Shown: positions 50,318 to 58,472, counted from the first letter of the stretch. The stretch: DNA of 64,000 nt from Saccharothrix carnea (GCF_003014735.1 NZ_PYAX01000004.1:310001-374000); one strand, 5' to 3'. Notes: generated by a model not told the origin, from the letters alone. A program made the numbers and translations.

Positions 50318-51136
50318 TCAGCCCTGCTCCTGCTCGACCCGCCGGTTCCACTCGCCCTTGGACGACTGCCAGCCGTCCTCGTCCGCGCCGAGCCGCCAGT
50401 AGCCCGAGATCGACATCTGCTCGCGCGGCACGCCCCGCTCCAGCTTCAGGTGCCCGCGCAGGTCCTTGACCATGTCCGCCTCGCCGTGCACGAAGACCTG
50501 GACCACGCCCTCGGGGAACGCCAACTCCTTCACCGCGTCCACCACCCGGCGCCCGCGCGGACCGCCGTCGCGGTGCAGCCACCGCAGCTCCACCCGGCCC
50601 GCCGACCGGACTTCCTGCTCGTCCTCGGGGCCGTCGACCTCGACGAACACCTCCGCCCGCGCACCGGCGGGCAACGCCTCCAGCGCCGCCGCGATCGCGG
50701 GCCACGCGCTCTCGTCACCGGCCATCAGGTGCCACGCGACGTCCGGGTCGGGCGCGTACCCGCCACCGGGACCGGCGAAGTGCAGCACGTCACCCGGCTG
50801 GGCCTTCGCGGCCCACGGACCGGCCACGCCGGAGTCGCCGTGCGTGACGAAGTCGAGCCACAGCTCGCCAGCCTCGGCGTCCCACCTGCGCACGGTGTAC
50901 GTGCGGGTGCGCGGCCACTGGTCGCGGGGCATCGTCGCGCGGATCGCGCCGAGGTCGAACGGCTCGGGGTAGAGCACGTCGTCCAGCGGGAACGCGAGCT
51001 TGACGTAGCTGTCGGTGTAGGGACCGACGGCGAAGTCCGCGAGCCCTTCCCCGCCGAGCACCACGCGGATCATCCGCGGCGCGATCCACTCGGTGCGCAC
51101 CACGCGCCCGCTCCTGCCCCGGGACCGTTCGGCCAT
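50318..51136 (-). CDS. Siderophore-interacting protein (ferric-siderophore reductase family)
   Basis: A 272-residue SIP-type flavin reductase: FAD-binding motif RTRTYTVRRWD, LDFVTHGDSGVAGPWAAKA, LHFAGPGGGYAPDP, NAD(P)-binding half with MAGDESAWPAIAAALEAL, and a C-terminal ISGYWRLGADEDGWQ typical of ViuB-like proteins. It releases iron from siderophores by reduction in the cytoplasm. ATG 51136 follows GAGGAGT. No siderophore transporter is next to it. A CebR-like box lies 93 bp upstream, which is unexpected for iron metabolism. Confidence 0.9.
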   Translation of the reverse strand: MAERSRGRSGRVVRTEWIAPRMIRVVLGGEGLADFAVGPYTDSYVKLAFPLDDVLYPEPFDLGAIRATMPRDQWPRTRTYTVRRWDAEAGELWLDFVTHGDSGVAGPWAAKAQPGDVLHFAGPGGGYAPDPDVAWHLMAGDESAWPAIAAALEALPAGARAEVFVEVDGPEDEQEVRSAGRVELRWLHRDGGPRGRRVVDAVKELAFPEGVVQVFVHGEADMVKDLRGHLKLERGVPREQMSISGYWRLGADEDGWQSSKGEWNRRVEQEQG

Positions 51137-51228
51137 GTCGCGTACTCCTCGGTGATTCGAACGGCGCAACCAGCTTTCACCGTACGTGCCGGCCGCCCGC
51201 CGCCGCCCTTCACCCACCGCACGCATCT

Positions 51229-51242
51229 CGGGAGCGCTCCCA
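51229..51242. promoter_or_regulatory. CebR-like box (one mismatch)
   Basis: CGGGAGCGCTCCCA differs from the CebR consensus only in the first base. It lies 93 bp upstream of the siderophore-interacting protein gene and after the end of the MetE-like gene. Confidence 0.6.
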
Positions 51243-51329
51243 GCACGCGCCGTTCCGACCACCGCTTCCGCCACGCCGTCACGATCCAGCGGGCGGGGGC
51301 CGGCCTCGGTCCGGTCCCCGCCCCACCCG

Positions 51330-52421
51330 TCAGCGCAGGCTCCACTCCCGGGCCAGCTGGGCGGCCAGCCCGAGGTTCGCCGCGGCGGCGTCCTCGGTGC
51401 GCCGGCCGTACCCGCACGCGGCGGCGACACCGGCCACCGGCGCACCCAGCGCCTCCTCGGTGAGCCGCAGCGCTTCACGCGTCTCCTCGGGGTGGTCCTC
51501 GGCGACCACGCCCGCGATGACGTCCACCCCGGGCCGCAGGTGCCGCAGTCCGTCGTAGAACGCCGGGTCGGTGGGCGGCGGGCTGTCACCGCTGGTCACC
51601 GGCAGGTGCACGGTCGGCATCGGGACTCCCCGTCCGGCCAGCGCCTCGGCCAGCGCGTTGAGGAAGCGCACCGGCGGTTCCAGGTCCTCCGGGACGAACA
51701 CCGGCACGTGCTCCAGGTCTCCGTAGCACAGGTGCAGCACCCACCGGGTGCGCGGTGCGGCGGCCAGGACGTCGGCGACCTGGCGGCTGAGGTCGGTGGT
51801 CAGCATCGGCCAGGCCTCCGGCGGGGTGAGGTGGTAGGCCACCAGCACGGCGGGCGTTTCCAGCTGGAGTTGCAGCCGGTCGCCCCACCGGGCGACCAGT
51901 TCGGTGACCTCGTGCACCACCGCGGTCTGCATGGTGGGCATCCACTCGCGGGCGGCGTCGATCGAGCCGAACGCGAACGCCGCCAGGTCCAGCGCGTTGG
52001 GGATGCCCACCTGCACGCGCAGCGGTTCACCGGTTCCGGTGATGGGCAAGCGGTCCAGCGCCGCGAACGCCGCCTCGGCCTGCTCGACGCGGGACAGGCC
52101 GACCTCCTCCGCGCACAGCCGCTGACCCGGCCGGACGCGGTAGTACGGCATGTCGTCGTAGCCGCGGCTCGCGCCGCCGCGCACCTGTTCGAGCGACGGC
52201 ACGGCGGACATGTGGTGGGTGAGCCAGTCGATGATCCACCGCGGGTCGCGGTCGGACGGCAGGGCGGTCAGCGCGGCGTCGCCCCGGTGCCGGAGGAACC
52301 AGTCCATGGCGGTGGCGGGATCGTCGCACAGCGGGTGCGGCAGCGAGCCGACGAGGTGGACGGGCAGCGGACGGCGGTCGTGCTCTCGATCCGGGGTCTT
52401 CGTGGGTGCCTGTGCGGTCAT
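51330..52421 (-). CDS. Cobalamin-independent methionine synthase-like (MetE C-terminal fold) protein
   Basis: A 363-residue TIM-barrel protein resembling the catalytic half of MetE: opening VHLVGSLPH, WVLHLCYGDLEH and the ending ACGYGRRTEDAAAANLGLA, whose Cys is in the zinc position. Full-length MetE has about 750 residues; such short forms are usually called UROD/MetE-like and may use a corrinoid or other methyl donor. ATG 52421 lacks a clear ribosome binding site. It is followed by the CebR-like box and stands alone. Methyl transfer is inferred from the fold only. Confidence 0.75.
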   Translation of the reverse strand: MTAQAPTKTPDREHDRRPLPVHLVGSLPHPLCDDPATAMDWFLRHRGDAALTALPSDRDPRWIIDWLTHHMSAVPSLEQVRGGASRGYDDMPYYRVRPGQRLCAEEVGLSRVEQAEAAFAALDRLPITGTGEPLRVQVGIPNALDLAAFAFGSIDAAREWMPTMQTAVVHEVTELVARWGDRLQLQLETPAVLVAYHLTPPEAWPMLTTDLSRQVADVLAAAPRTRWVLHLCYGDLEHVPVFVPEDLEPPVRFLNALAEALAGRGVPMPTVHLPVTSGDSPPPTDPAFYDGLRHLRPGVDVIAGVVAEDHPEETREALRLTEEALGAPVAGVAAACGYGRRTEDAAAANLGLAAQLAREWSLR

Positions 52422-52644
52422 GAGTGGTGTTCTGCTTTCGCGACGAAGAGCGTGAAGTGCCCGGGAGTGCCGCAGGATCTCCGCGCCCGACGTCCCGGCG
52501 TCCACCTCATCGTGACCCGGCCGGCCCGCCACGTCCACTTAGGATGATCAACAAAAGCCGACCGTGCACATCATCCACGCGATAGTGTGATTTCCCGCTG
52601 ACGGTAAGGAAATTCTGAGCCGTTATCGGAATCACCGTTACCGT

Positions 52645-52905
52645 TCACCGCAGGGCGTCCGCGATCGCGGCGACGCCGTCGACGATGTCGGTCGGCGCGC
52701 TCGCGCCGTAGCCGAGGACCAGCCCCGGTCGGCCGGGCCGCTGCCGGTGCCACGACAAGGGCTGCGCCTTCACACCGCGGGCGAGGGCCGCGGCGGCGAG
52801 GTCGGTGTCGGACACGCCGTCGTCGAAGGTGATCAGCAGGTGCAGCCCGGCGGCGGCGCCGTGCACGACCGCGCCGGGCAGGTGCCGCCCGATCGCCGCG
52901 ATCAT
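52645..52905 (-). pseudogene. MocR/PdxR-type regulator, C-terminal remnant
   Basis: The minus-strand segment encodes the last 85 residues of a GntR-aminotransferase fusion: GAAAGLHLLITFDDGVSDTD, ARGVKAQPLSWHRQRP and LVLGYGASAPTDIVDGV. Everything before it, including the DNA-binding domain and PLP lysine, is missing; upstream the frame runs into a LysE-type remnant on the opposite strand. This looks like the scar of a deletion across a divergent MocR-LysE pair. Confidence 0.75.
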
Positions 52906-52924
52906 GGCGTCGCGCCTGCGCGGG

Positions 52925-53017
52925 CCGGCCGCGCTGCTGAACGCGAGCACGCCCGCGTTCCAGGCCCTCAAGCACCTCGGCGTCGCCTACCTCTTCTACC
53001 TGGCGTGGACTCGGCAC
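52925..53017 (+). pseudogene. LysE-type exporter, short remnant
   Basis: The plus-strand frame contains LLNASTPAFQALKHLGVAYL followed by FYLAWTRH, the characteristic helix of LysE/RhtB amino acid exporters. Only about 30 residues remain, with no start and no continuation. It abuts the MocR remnant head-on. Confidence 0.65.
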
Positions 53018-53148
53018 GATGCCGGCGTTCGCCTGAGGACGACCCGTCCGGCGAGGACGCTTTTCAAGCTTCTGATCTCTTCGCGCCTACACGCTCCGAA
53101 CACACACCAGGACACGCGCGCAGCCGGACGGACTACTAGGCTCCCCGC

Positions 53149-53769
53149 ATGGCCAGGTACTTCGACGTGCACCCGGTGAACCCGCAGCGCAGGTCCATCG
53201 ACCAAGCGGTGGAGCTGATCAAGTCGGACGGCCTGATCGCCTACCCGACCGACTCCTGCTACGCGCTGGGCTGCCGACTGGGCAACAAAGCGGGCCTGGA
53301 CCGGATCCGGCAGATCCGGCACTTGGACGACCGGCACCACTTCACGCTCATGTGCCGCGACTTCTCCCAGCTCGGGCAGTTCGTGCACGTGGACAACGCG
53401 GTCTTCCGGGCCATCAAGGCGGCCACCCCGGGCAGCTACACGTTCATCCTCCCGGCGACCACCGAGGTGCCGCGCCGGTTGATGCACGCGAAGAAGAAGA
53501 CCGTGGGCGCGCGCATCCCCGACCACCCGGTGGCGCAGGCGCTGCTGGCGCAGCTCGGCGAGCCGCTGCTGTCCAGCACGCTGCTCCTGCCCGACCAGGA
53601 CGAGCCGCTGGTCCACGGCTGGGACATCAAGGAACGGCTGGACCACGTGGTCGACGCGGTGCTGGACGCGGGTGACTGCGGAACCGTGCCGACGACCGTG
53701 GTCGACTTCTCCCAGGGCGAGCCGGAGGTCGTCCGGCACGGCGCGGGCGACCCGTCCCGGTTCGAGTAG
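53149..53769 (+). CDS. YciO/Sua5/YrdC family protein
   Basis: A 206-residue YrdC-fold protein: LIAYPTDSCYALGC, KAGLDRIRQIRHLDDRHHFTLMC and TPGSYTFILPATTEVPRR, with a KKKTVGARIPDHPVAQALL segment. The length and sequence match YciO, not the tRNA threonylcarbamoyl-AMP synthase TsaC, whose KxR and SxN sites are partly kept. The role may be in threonylcarbamoyladenosine synthesis or unknown. ATG 53149 stands alone. Confidence 0.88.
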   Translation: MARYFDVHPVNPQRRSIDQAVELIKSDGLIAYPTDSCYALGCRLGNKAGLDRIRQIRHLDDRHHFTLMCRDFSQLGQFVHVDNAVFRAIKAATPGSYTFILPATTEVPRRLMHAKKKTVGARIPDHPVAQALLAQLGEPLLSSTLLLPDQDEPLVHGWDIKERLDHVVDAVLDAGDCGTVPTTVVDFSQGEPEVVRHGAGDPSRFE

Positions 53770-53850
53770 CGCCCCGCGACGTCGGGCAGAGTCCACGAAC
53801 CTCGAGCACATCCAGCGAACGGCTCAGTGGCGTTGCGCCACCCAGGGCTA

Positions 53851-53864
53851 TGGGAGCGTTCCCA
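53851..53864. promoter_or_regulatory. CebR-like box upstream of the secreted Cip1-like gene
   Basis: TGGGAGCGTTCCCA differs from the CebR consensus at one central base; 46 bp upstream of the start codon at 53911. Confidence 0.78.
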
Positions 53865-53910
53865 GAGCCGATAGCTTCCTGCTGCCCCCTCAGCGCAGAA
53901 GGAGCTACCC

Positions 53911-54687
53911 GTGCGGAAACGGTTGTCCACGGCGGTCCTCGCCGCCCTGCTGTCGGTCGTCGCCCTCCCGGTCGCGGACGCCGCCGGTCCGAACCATGAT
54001 CACCGGCTCAAGACGTGCGAGCGGGCCGGCCTGCTGTTCTGCGAGGACTTCCAGCACGTGCCCACGGGCGCGGGCACCAGCCTCAAGTGGGGCGTGGACA
54101 CCCGCAACGGCTCGCTGGAGGTCGAACGCGACCGGCGCGGCCAGAAGGTGCTGCACGTGCGCGCCGAGGGCAACGGCCGGGCGTTCCTCAAGGTCGACGA
54201 CTTCGCCGCGCCGGGCAACAGCTTCTACGGCCGGGTCCGGGTGCGCGTCGAGGCGTTCCCGGACGCGCCGGACTGGGCGCACTACACGTTGATCGAGGCC
54301 ACGGGCAGCGGCCCGGAGGTGGTGCGCCCGCTCGGCGGCCAGTACGTGCCCACGCTGGACAAGGCGTTGTGGGGCGTCGGCGCGGACGGCGGCCCGACCG
54401 GCGACTGGACGAACTGGCGCGAGTCGGCGCCGTCGAAGGCCGGCGTGTGGCAGTGCGTCGAGTGGCGGATGGACGCCTCCGACAACCGGATCACGCTGTG
54501 GTTCGACGGCAAGCCGAACCCGGACCTGACCGTCTCGACCCGCGAGCACGGCGGCAACCAGGTCGACTTCCTGTTCCCCGAGTTCGACACGGTCAAGCTG
54601 GGCTGGCAGCTCTACCAGCCCAACGAGGGCAGCTACGACATCTGGCTGGACGACATCGCGCTCGGCACCGACCGCATCGGCTGCTAG
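53911..54687 (+). CDS. Secreted beta-jelly-roll protein, Cip1-like/polysaccharide lyase-like
   Basis: A 258-residue secreted protein with signal peptide (LSTAVLAALLSVVALPVADA). The mature part is beta-rich: LLFCEDFQHVPTGAGTSLKW, NSFYGRVRVRVEAF, WQCVEWRMDASDN, LWFDGKPNP and KLGWQLYQPN. This pattern resembles Cip1, a cellulose-induced fungal protein with actinobacterial homologues, and glucuronan-lyase folds. Two cysteine pairs are likely. GTG 53911 is preceded by AGAAGGAG. The CebR-like box upstream supports a role in cellulose or plant polysaccharide attack. The exact activity is uncertain. Confidence 0.75.
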   Translation: MRKRLSTAVLAALLSVVALPVADAAGPNHDHRLKTCERAGLLFCEDFQHVPTGAGTSLKWGVDTRNGSLEVERDRRGQKVLHVRAEGNGRAFLKVDDFAAPGNSFYGRVRVRVEAFPDAPDWAHYTLIEATGSGPEVVRPLGGQYVPTLDKALWGVGADGGPTGDWTNWRESAPSKAGVWQCVEWRMDASDNRITLWFDGKPNPDLTVSTREHGGNQVDFLFPEFDTVKLGWQLYQPNEGSYDIWLDDIALGTDRIGC

Positions 54688-54741
54688 AGCCGGAGGAAAA
54701 CCAGGCGCGGGACGGGCGGTGGCGCTGCTAGCGTCGCCGCC

Positions 54742-54804
54742 ATGTCCTCGTCGTCGCCGGTCATGGCGCCCCGCCACGCGGGGCGGCCGACGCTGCACGG
54801 ATGA
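54742..54804 (+). CDS. 20-residue leader frame upstream of metG
   Basis: ATG 54742 lies seven bases after a -10-like TAGCGT (54729-54734), as in leaderless transcripts, and the frame ends in TGA at 54802-54804 just before a strong hairpin. The peptide starts MSSSSPVMAPRHAG. An inner 8-bp hairpin (54767-54785) lies in the frame. It may be an attenuation leader; it has only two Met codons, so direct methionine sensing is not obvious. Confidence 0.4.
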   Translation: MSSSSPVMAPRHAGRPTLHG

Positions 54805-54809
54805 CGAGT

Positions 54810-54837
54810 CCGAGGCCCCCGTCCCAGGGGGTCTCGG
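54810..54837 (+). terminator. Attenuator-like hairpin in the metG leader
   Basis: CCGAGGCCCCC (54810-54820) pairs with GGGGGTCTCGG (54827-54837) with one G-U pair and a six-base loop, between the leader frame and metG. There is no T-box consensus and no U-tract. Confidence 0.6.
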
Positions 54838-54864
54838 CCGGAGCCCCCGCACCAGGAGGTTCCG

Positions 54865-56361
54865 ATGTCGCGCTACTACGTGACCACCACCATCCCGTAC
54901 GTCAACGCGCGCCCGCACCTGGGGCACGCGCTGGAGTTCGTGCAGGCCGATGTGCTGGCCCGGCACCACCGCCAGCGCGGCGACCGGGTGCGGTTCCTGA
55001 CCGGGACCGACGACAACTCGCTGAAGAACGTGCTGGCCGCGCGGGCGGAAGGCCTGTCCACCGATGAGCTGGTCGACCGCAACGCGGCGGCGTTCGCCGG
55101 TTTGCGCGAGCCGCTGGCGTTGTCGTTCACCGATTTCCTCCGCACGAGCCGTGACGCCAGGCACCGCGCCGGTGTCGAACGGCTGTGGCGGGCGTGCGCG
55201 CACGACCTCTACCGCAAGCACTACGAGGGCCTGTACTGCGTCGGCTGCGAGCAGTTCTACACACCGGCCGAGCTGGTGGGCGGCAAGTGCCCCGAGCACG
55301 ACGTCGAGCCTCAGCAGGTGTCCGAGGAGAACTGGTTCTTCCGCCTCTCCCGCTACACCGACCGGCTCCGCGACCTGATCACCGACGGCACGGTCCGGAT
55401 CGAGCCCGCCGCCCGCCGCAACGAGGTGCTGGCGTTCCTCGCCGCCGGGCTGCGCGACTTCTCCATCTCCCGCTCACGTGCCCGCGCGCACGGCTGGGGC
55501 ATCCCCGTGCCCGGCGACCCGGACCAGGTCGTCTACGTGTGGTGGGACGCGCTGGGCAACTACATCACCAGCCTCGGCTACGGCGCGGACGGCTCGAACT
55601 ACCGCCGCTGGTGGGTGGAGGGCGACCGGCGCGTGCACGTGATCGGCAAGGGCGTGGTCCGCTTCCACGCCGTGTACTGGCTGGGGATGCTGCTGTCCGC
55701 CGGCGAGCCGCTGCCGACCGACATCCTGGTGCACGACTACCTCACCACCGATGGCCGCAAGATCAGCAAGTCGACCGGCGACGTGGTCGACCCGGTGGCG
55801 CTGTCGGACCGGTACGGCGCCGACGCCGTGCGGTGGTGGCTGCTGCGGGACGTGCCGCGCGTCGGCGACGCGGACTTCACCGAGGCACGCCTGGTCGCCC
55901 GCGCGAACGAGGACCTGGCCAACGGCCTGGGCAACCTGGTCAACCGGGTCACCGTCATGGTCCACCGCTACCGCGAGGGCCGACCGCCTGTCGGTGCCGC
56001 ACCGGATCCCGGGGCCGAGCCGCTGGCGCGGGCGTGCCGGAACGCGCCGGACCTGGTGCACGCCGCCATCGCCGACTTCGACTTCCGGCGGGCGACGGCG
56101 GCGGTGTGGCGGATCGTGGAGGAGGCCAACCGCTACGTGGAGCGGGTGCGCCCGTGGGACCTGGCCCGTGCCGAACGGGGCGGCGAGGTCACGGCGGGAC
56201 GGCGGCTCGACTCGGCCATCACGGCGCTGCTGACCGCGTGCCGCGTCCTGTCCACCGAGCTGACCCCGTTCCTGCCGACGTTGGCCACGCGGATCTCCGA
56301 GCAGTGCGTGACGCTGACGGGTCAGCTCCCCCAGCCGCAACCGCTGTTCCCGAGGCTGTGA
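54865..56361 (+). CDS. metG: Methionyl-tRNA synthetase
   Basis: A 498-residue class I synthetase: HIGH motif PHLGHA (residues 17-22), KMSKS motif GRKISKS near residue 300, a zinc-knuckle connective segment (CVGCEQFYTPAELVGGKCPE) and the anticodon-binding helical domain with TACRVLSTELTPFLP. There is no C-terminal tRNA-binding OB domain. It may be a second copy besides the housekeeping enzyme, since it stands alone next to accessory genes; only the full genome can tell. AGGAGG precedes ATG 54865. A structured leader with a micro-frame lies upstream. Confidence 0.92.
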   Translation: MSRYYVTTTIPYVNARPHLGHALEFVQADVLARHHRQRGDRVRFLTGTDDNSLKNVLAARAEGLSTDELVDRNAAAFAGLREPLALSFTDFLRTSRDARHRAGVERLWRACAHDLYRKHYEGLYCVGCEQFYTPAELVGGKCPEHDVEPQQVSEENWFFRLSRYTDRLRDLITDGTVRIEPAARRNEVLAFLAAGLRDFSISRSRARAHGWGIPVPGDPDQVVYVWWDALGNYITSLGYGADGSNYRRWWVEGDRRVHVIGKGVVRFHAVYWLGMLLSAGEPLPTDILVHDYLTTDGRKISKSTGDVVDPVALSDRYGADAVRWWLLRDVPRVGDADFTEARLVARANEDLANGLGNLVNRVTVMVHRYREGRPPVGAAPDPGAEPLARACRNAPDLVHAAIADFDFRRATAAVWRIVEEANRYVERVRPWDLARAERGGEVTAGRRLDSAITALLTACRVLSTELTPFLPTLATRISEQCVTLTGQLPQPQPLFPRL

Positions 56362-56400
56362 CCGCGGATCCGCCGGGTGGTGCGCCGGCGGATCCGCGGT
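56361..56400. terminator. Bidirectional terminator between metG and chitinase
   Basis: Perfect 16-bp inverted repeat ACCGCGGATCCGCCGG (56361-56376) / its complement (56385-56400), loop eight bases, between convergent genes. Confidence 0.85.
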
Positions 56401-56405
56401 GGCGC

Positions 56406-57899
56406 CTACCTGGGCAGGTAGGCGCGGTGCGAGCGGGAGAACTCGAAACCGTTGTAGCGGTCCCAGTTGACCGACCACGTCATCAGGCCGCGCAGGTTCG
56501 GGTAGACGGCCTTCGGCTTGTAGGTGCCGCAGTTCGCGCCCTTCATCAGGCAGTCCAGCGACTTGTGCACCTCGGCGACGGACGTGAACCCGTTGCCCGC
56601 GTTGATGCTCGCGGGCAGGCCGATGGCCACCTGGTCCTGCCGCAGGCCCGGGAACACCTTCGTCGCGTCACCGCGCACGGGGAACCCGGCCAGCACCATG
56701 TCCGCCATGGAGACGTGGAAATCATGCCCGCCCATGAAGTGGTACTGGTTGTCCAGGCCCATGATCGGCCCGGAGTTGTAGTGCTGGACGTGCAGCAGCG
56801 TGAGGTCGTCGCGCAGCGCGTGGATCACCGGCAGGTACGCGCCCGCCCGCGGGTCGGCGCCGCCACCACCGCCGTAGTGCTGGTAGCCGACCTGCACGAA
56901 GAACGTCTCCGGGGCCATGGTGAGCACGAACTTCGCGCCGTAGCGGGCTTTCAGCGTCTTCAACGCCTGGATGAGGTTGACGATCACCGGCGAGGTCGGC
57001 GCGCGGAAGTCGGTGTCGCCCGCGTTGAGGGACAGCGAGTGGCCCTCGAAGTCGACGTCCAGGCCGTCCAGGCCGTACTTGTCGATGATCGCCGACGCGG
57101 AGCGGACGAACGCGTCGCGCGCGGCCGTGGTGGACAGCTGCACCTGGCCGTTCGCGCCGCCGATGGAGATCAGCACCTTCTTGCCCTTGGCCTGCTTGTC
57201 CCGGATGCCCGCGATGAACTCGGCCTCGGATTCGACGTTCGGGCACTCGGCGACGGGGCACTGGGCGAAGCGGAGGTCGCCGGAGGTGGCGGAGGTCGGT
57301 TCGGCGAACGACAGGTTGACGATGTCCCAGTCGTCGGAGACGTCCTTCATCCGGATGTACCCGGAGCCGTTGGCGAAGCTCGCGTGCAGGTAGCCGACCA
57401 GGACCCGCTTCGGCAGGCCGGTGACCGGTGGCGTGGTGGTGGTCGTAGTAGTCGTGGTTGTCGTAGTAGTGGTGGTCGTGGTGGTTGTCGTCGTGGTCGG
57501 TGAACCGGCGCACGACGCACCGTTGATCTTGCAGTTGGCCGGGCTCGCGGTGCCCGCGGCGTTGAAGCCGAACGTCACCGTGGCACCGGGAGCGACGCTG
57601 CCGTTGTACTCGCGGTGGGTGAACGTGTAGTGCCCGGACGAGTTGGTCTGCAACGCGTCCCAGTAGGCGCCGACCGTCGTCCCGGCGGGCAGGTCGAACT
57701 CGACCTTCCACCCGGAGAGGGTCGCGCTGGTCTCGTTCTTGATCGAGAACTGCGCGGTGTAGCCGGTGTCCCAGCTCGACGACTTGGTGAACGTGGCGGT
57801 GACCGACGCGGCGTACGCGGGCGCGAAGCCGACCGCCGCCGCCGCGACCACCAACGCCCCCACCGCGGCCACCCTGGCGAACAGGACTCTTCGCGACAT
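56406..57899 (-). CDS. Secreted chitinase: CBM2 + poly-Thr linker + GH18
   Basis: A 497-residue enzyme: signal peptide (VAAVGALVVAAAAVGFAPA), an N-terminal CBM2-like module (SVTATFTKSSSWDTGYTAQF, GWKVEFDLPAGTTV), a linker of 22 consecutive threonines and a GH18 barrel (KRVLVGYLHASFANGSG, ISIGGANG, catalytic DGLDVDFE near residue 280, LTMAPETFF, HVQHYNSG). It hydrolyses chitin. ATG 57899 has GGGAGGAGA. A DasR-like box lies 43 bp upstream, so N-acetylglucosamine should induce it. Confidence 0.94.
   Translation of the reverse strand: MSRRVLFARVAAVGALVVAAAAVGFAPAYAASVTATFTKSSSWDTGYTAQFSIKNETSATLSGWKVEFDLPAGTTVGAYWDALQTNSSGHYTFTHREYNGSVAPGATVTFGFNAAGTASPANCKINGASCAGSPTTTTTTTTTTTTTTTTTTTTTTPPVTGLPKRVLVGYLHASFANGSGYIRMKDVSDDWDIVNLSFAEPTSATSGDLRFAQCPVAECPNVESEAEFIAGIRDKQAKGKKVLISIGGANGQVQLSTTAARDAFVRSASAIIDKYGLDGLDVDFEGHSLSLNAGDTDFRAPTSPVIVNLIQALKTLKARYGAKFVLTMAPETFFVQVGYQHYGGGGGADPRAGAYLPVIHALRDDLTLLHVQHYNSGPIMGLDNQYHFMGGHDFHVSMADMVLAGFPVRGDATKVFPGLRQDQVAIGLPASINAGNGFTSVAEVHKSLDCLMKGANCGTYKPKAVYPNLRGLMTWSVNWDRYNGFEFSRSHRAYLPR
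57432..57497 (-). repeat. ACN trinucleotide tract encoding 22 threonines
   Basis: Twenty-two consecutive ACN codons (mixed ACC, ACT, ACG, ACA) form the flexible linker between CBM2 and GH18. Synonymous variation shows selection on the peptide and not a simple slippage repeat. On the other strand the tract reads as poly-valine, which is a shadow. Confidence 0.9.
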
Positions 57900-57941
57900 A
57901 CGTCTCCTCCCAGCGGTGGCGGCCTCCAGGTGTGGGGAAAT

Positions 57942-57953
57942 TGGACTAGACCA
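57942..57953. promoter_or_regulatory. DasR-responsive element (dre) of the chitinase gene
   Basis: TGGACTAGACCA differs from the dre core TGGTCTAGACCA at one base, 43 bp upstream of the chitinase start. DasR is the GntR-type repressor of chitin and aminosugar genes. Confidence 0.8.
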
Positions 57954-58041
57954 CCATCGGTCTGTCAAGGCCACGTCGCGAGTGGTTGACCGAACGGCCC
58001 AGCGGGTACCTCGAACCGGCGTTCGAGGGAAGGAGAGGCAC

Positions 58042-58230
58042 GTGGACCGCAACCCGGAGAAGGACCCCCAGGACTGGACGACCGGCGACGAGCCGATGAC
58101 CGGGCCGCAGGAGTCCTACCTGCGCACGTTGGCGCAGGAGGCGGGCGAAGAGGTGCCGGAACGGCTGACCAAGGTCGAGGCCTCGCAGCTGATCGACCGG
58201 CTGCAGGAGAAAACAGGCCGGGGTCGGTGA
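58042..58230 (+). CDS. DUF3072 family protein
   Basis: A 62-residue acidic protein: the first half is polar (KDPQDWTTGDEPMTGPQ), then a helix pair (SYLRTLAQEAGEEVPERLTK, EASQLIDRLQEK) resembling a SAP-like or DUF3072 unit. Function unknown. GTG 58042 is preceded by GAAGGAGAG. Convergent with the small putative lipoprotein gene, with a hairpin between. Confidence 0.8.
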   Translation: MDRNPEKDPQDWTTGDEPMTGPQESYLRTLAQEAGEEVPERLTKVEASQLIDRLQEKTGRGR

Positions 58231-58270
58231 CGGTGATGACGCAGCGCGGCTCGCGGGGCTGATGACGCGG

Positions 58271-58300
58271 GTGCGGCACGCCGTCGCCGACGTGCCGCAC
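58271..58300. terminator. Bidirectional terminator
   Basis: GTGCGGCACG (58271-58280) / CGTGCCGCAC (58291-58300), loop ten bases, between the DUF3072 gene and the convergent small gene ending at 58305. Confidence 0.75.
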
Positions 58301-58304
58301 GCGG

Positions 58305-58472
58305 TCAGTTGTCGTCTTCCTGCTCGCCGTCCTGCTCGTCCTGCTGCTCGACGCCCGGCTGGTTGTCGTTGTCACCGTCGCCCTCGTTCTCACACCCGGC
58401 GCCGAGGGTGAGGAACAGCGCCGCACCGCTGACCAGCACGGCGAGTGACTTCTTCAGCACGTTCGGTTCCAT
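58305..58472 (-). CDS. Small secreted protein or lipoprotein with acidic tail
   Basis: A 55-residue protein: positively charged start (MEPNVLKK), a hydrophobic signal (LAVLVSGAALFLTLGAG) ending in a Cys that could be lipidated though the lipobox is not ideal, then 30 very acidic residues rich in Asp, Glu, Gln and Asn. I chose ATG 58472; a GTG at 58460 is possible. The longer frame from 58550 has an Arg-rich non-coding character. Function unknown. Confidence 0.65.
   Translation of the reverse strand: MEPNVLKKSLAVLVSGAALFLTLGAGCENEGDGDNDNQPGVEQQDEQDGEQEDDN

Noticed and set aside
54742-54864. T-box riboswitch upstream of metG
   Set aside because: No AGGGUGGNACCGCG-type consensus or specifier arrangement is present; only hairpins and a micro-frame are seen.
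57421-57630. Plus-strand poly-valine protein
   Set aside because: It is the antisense reading of the poly-threonine linker of the chitinase.
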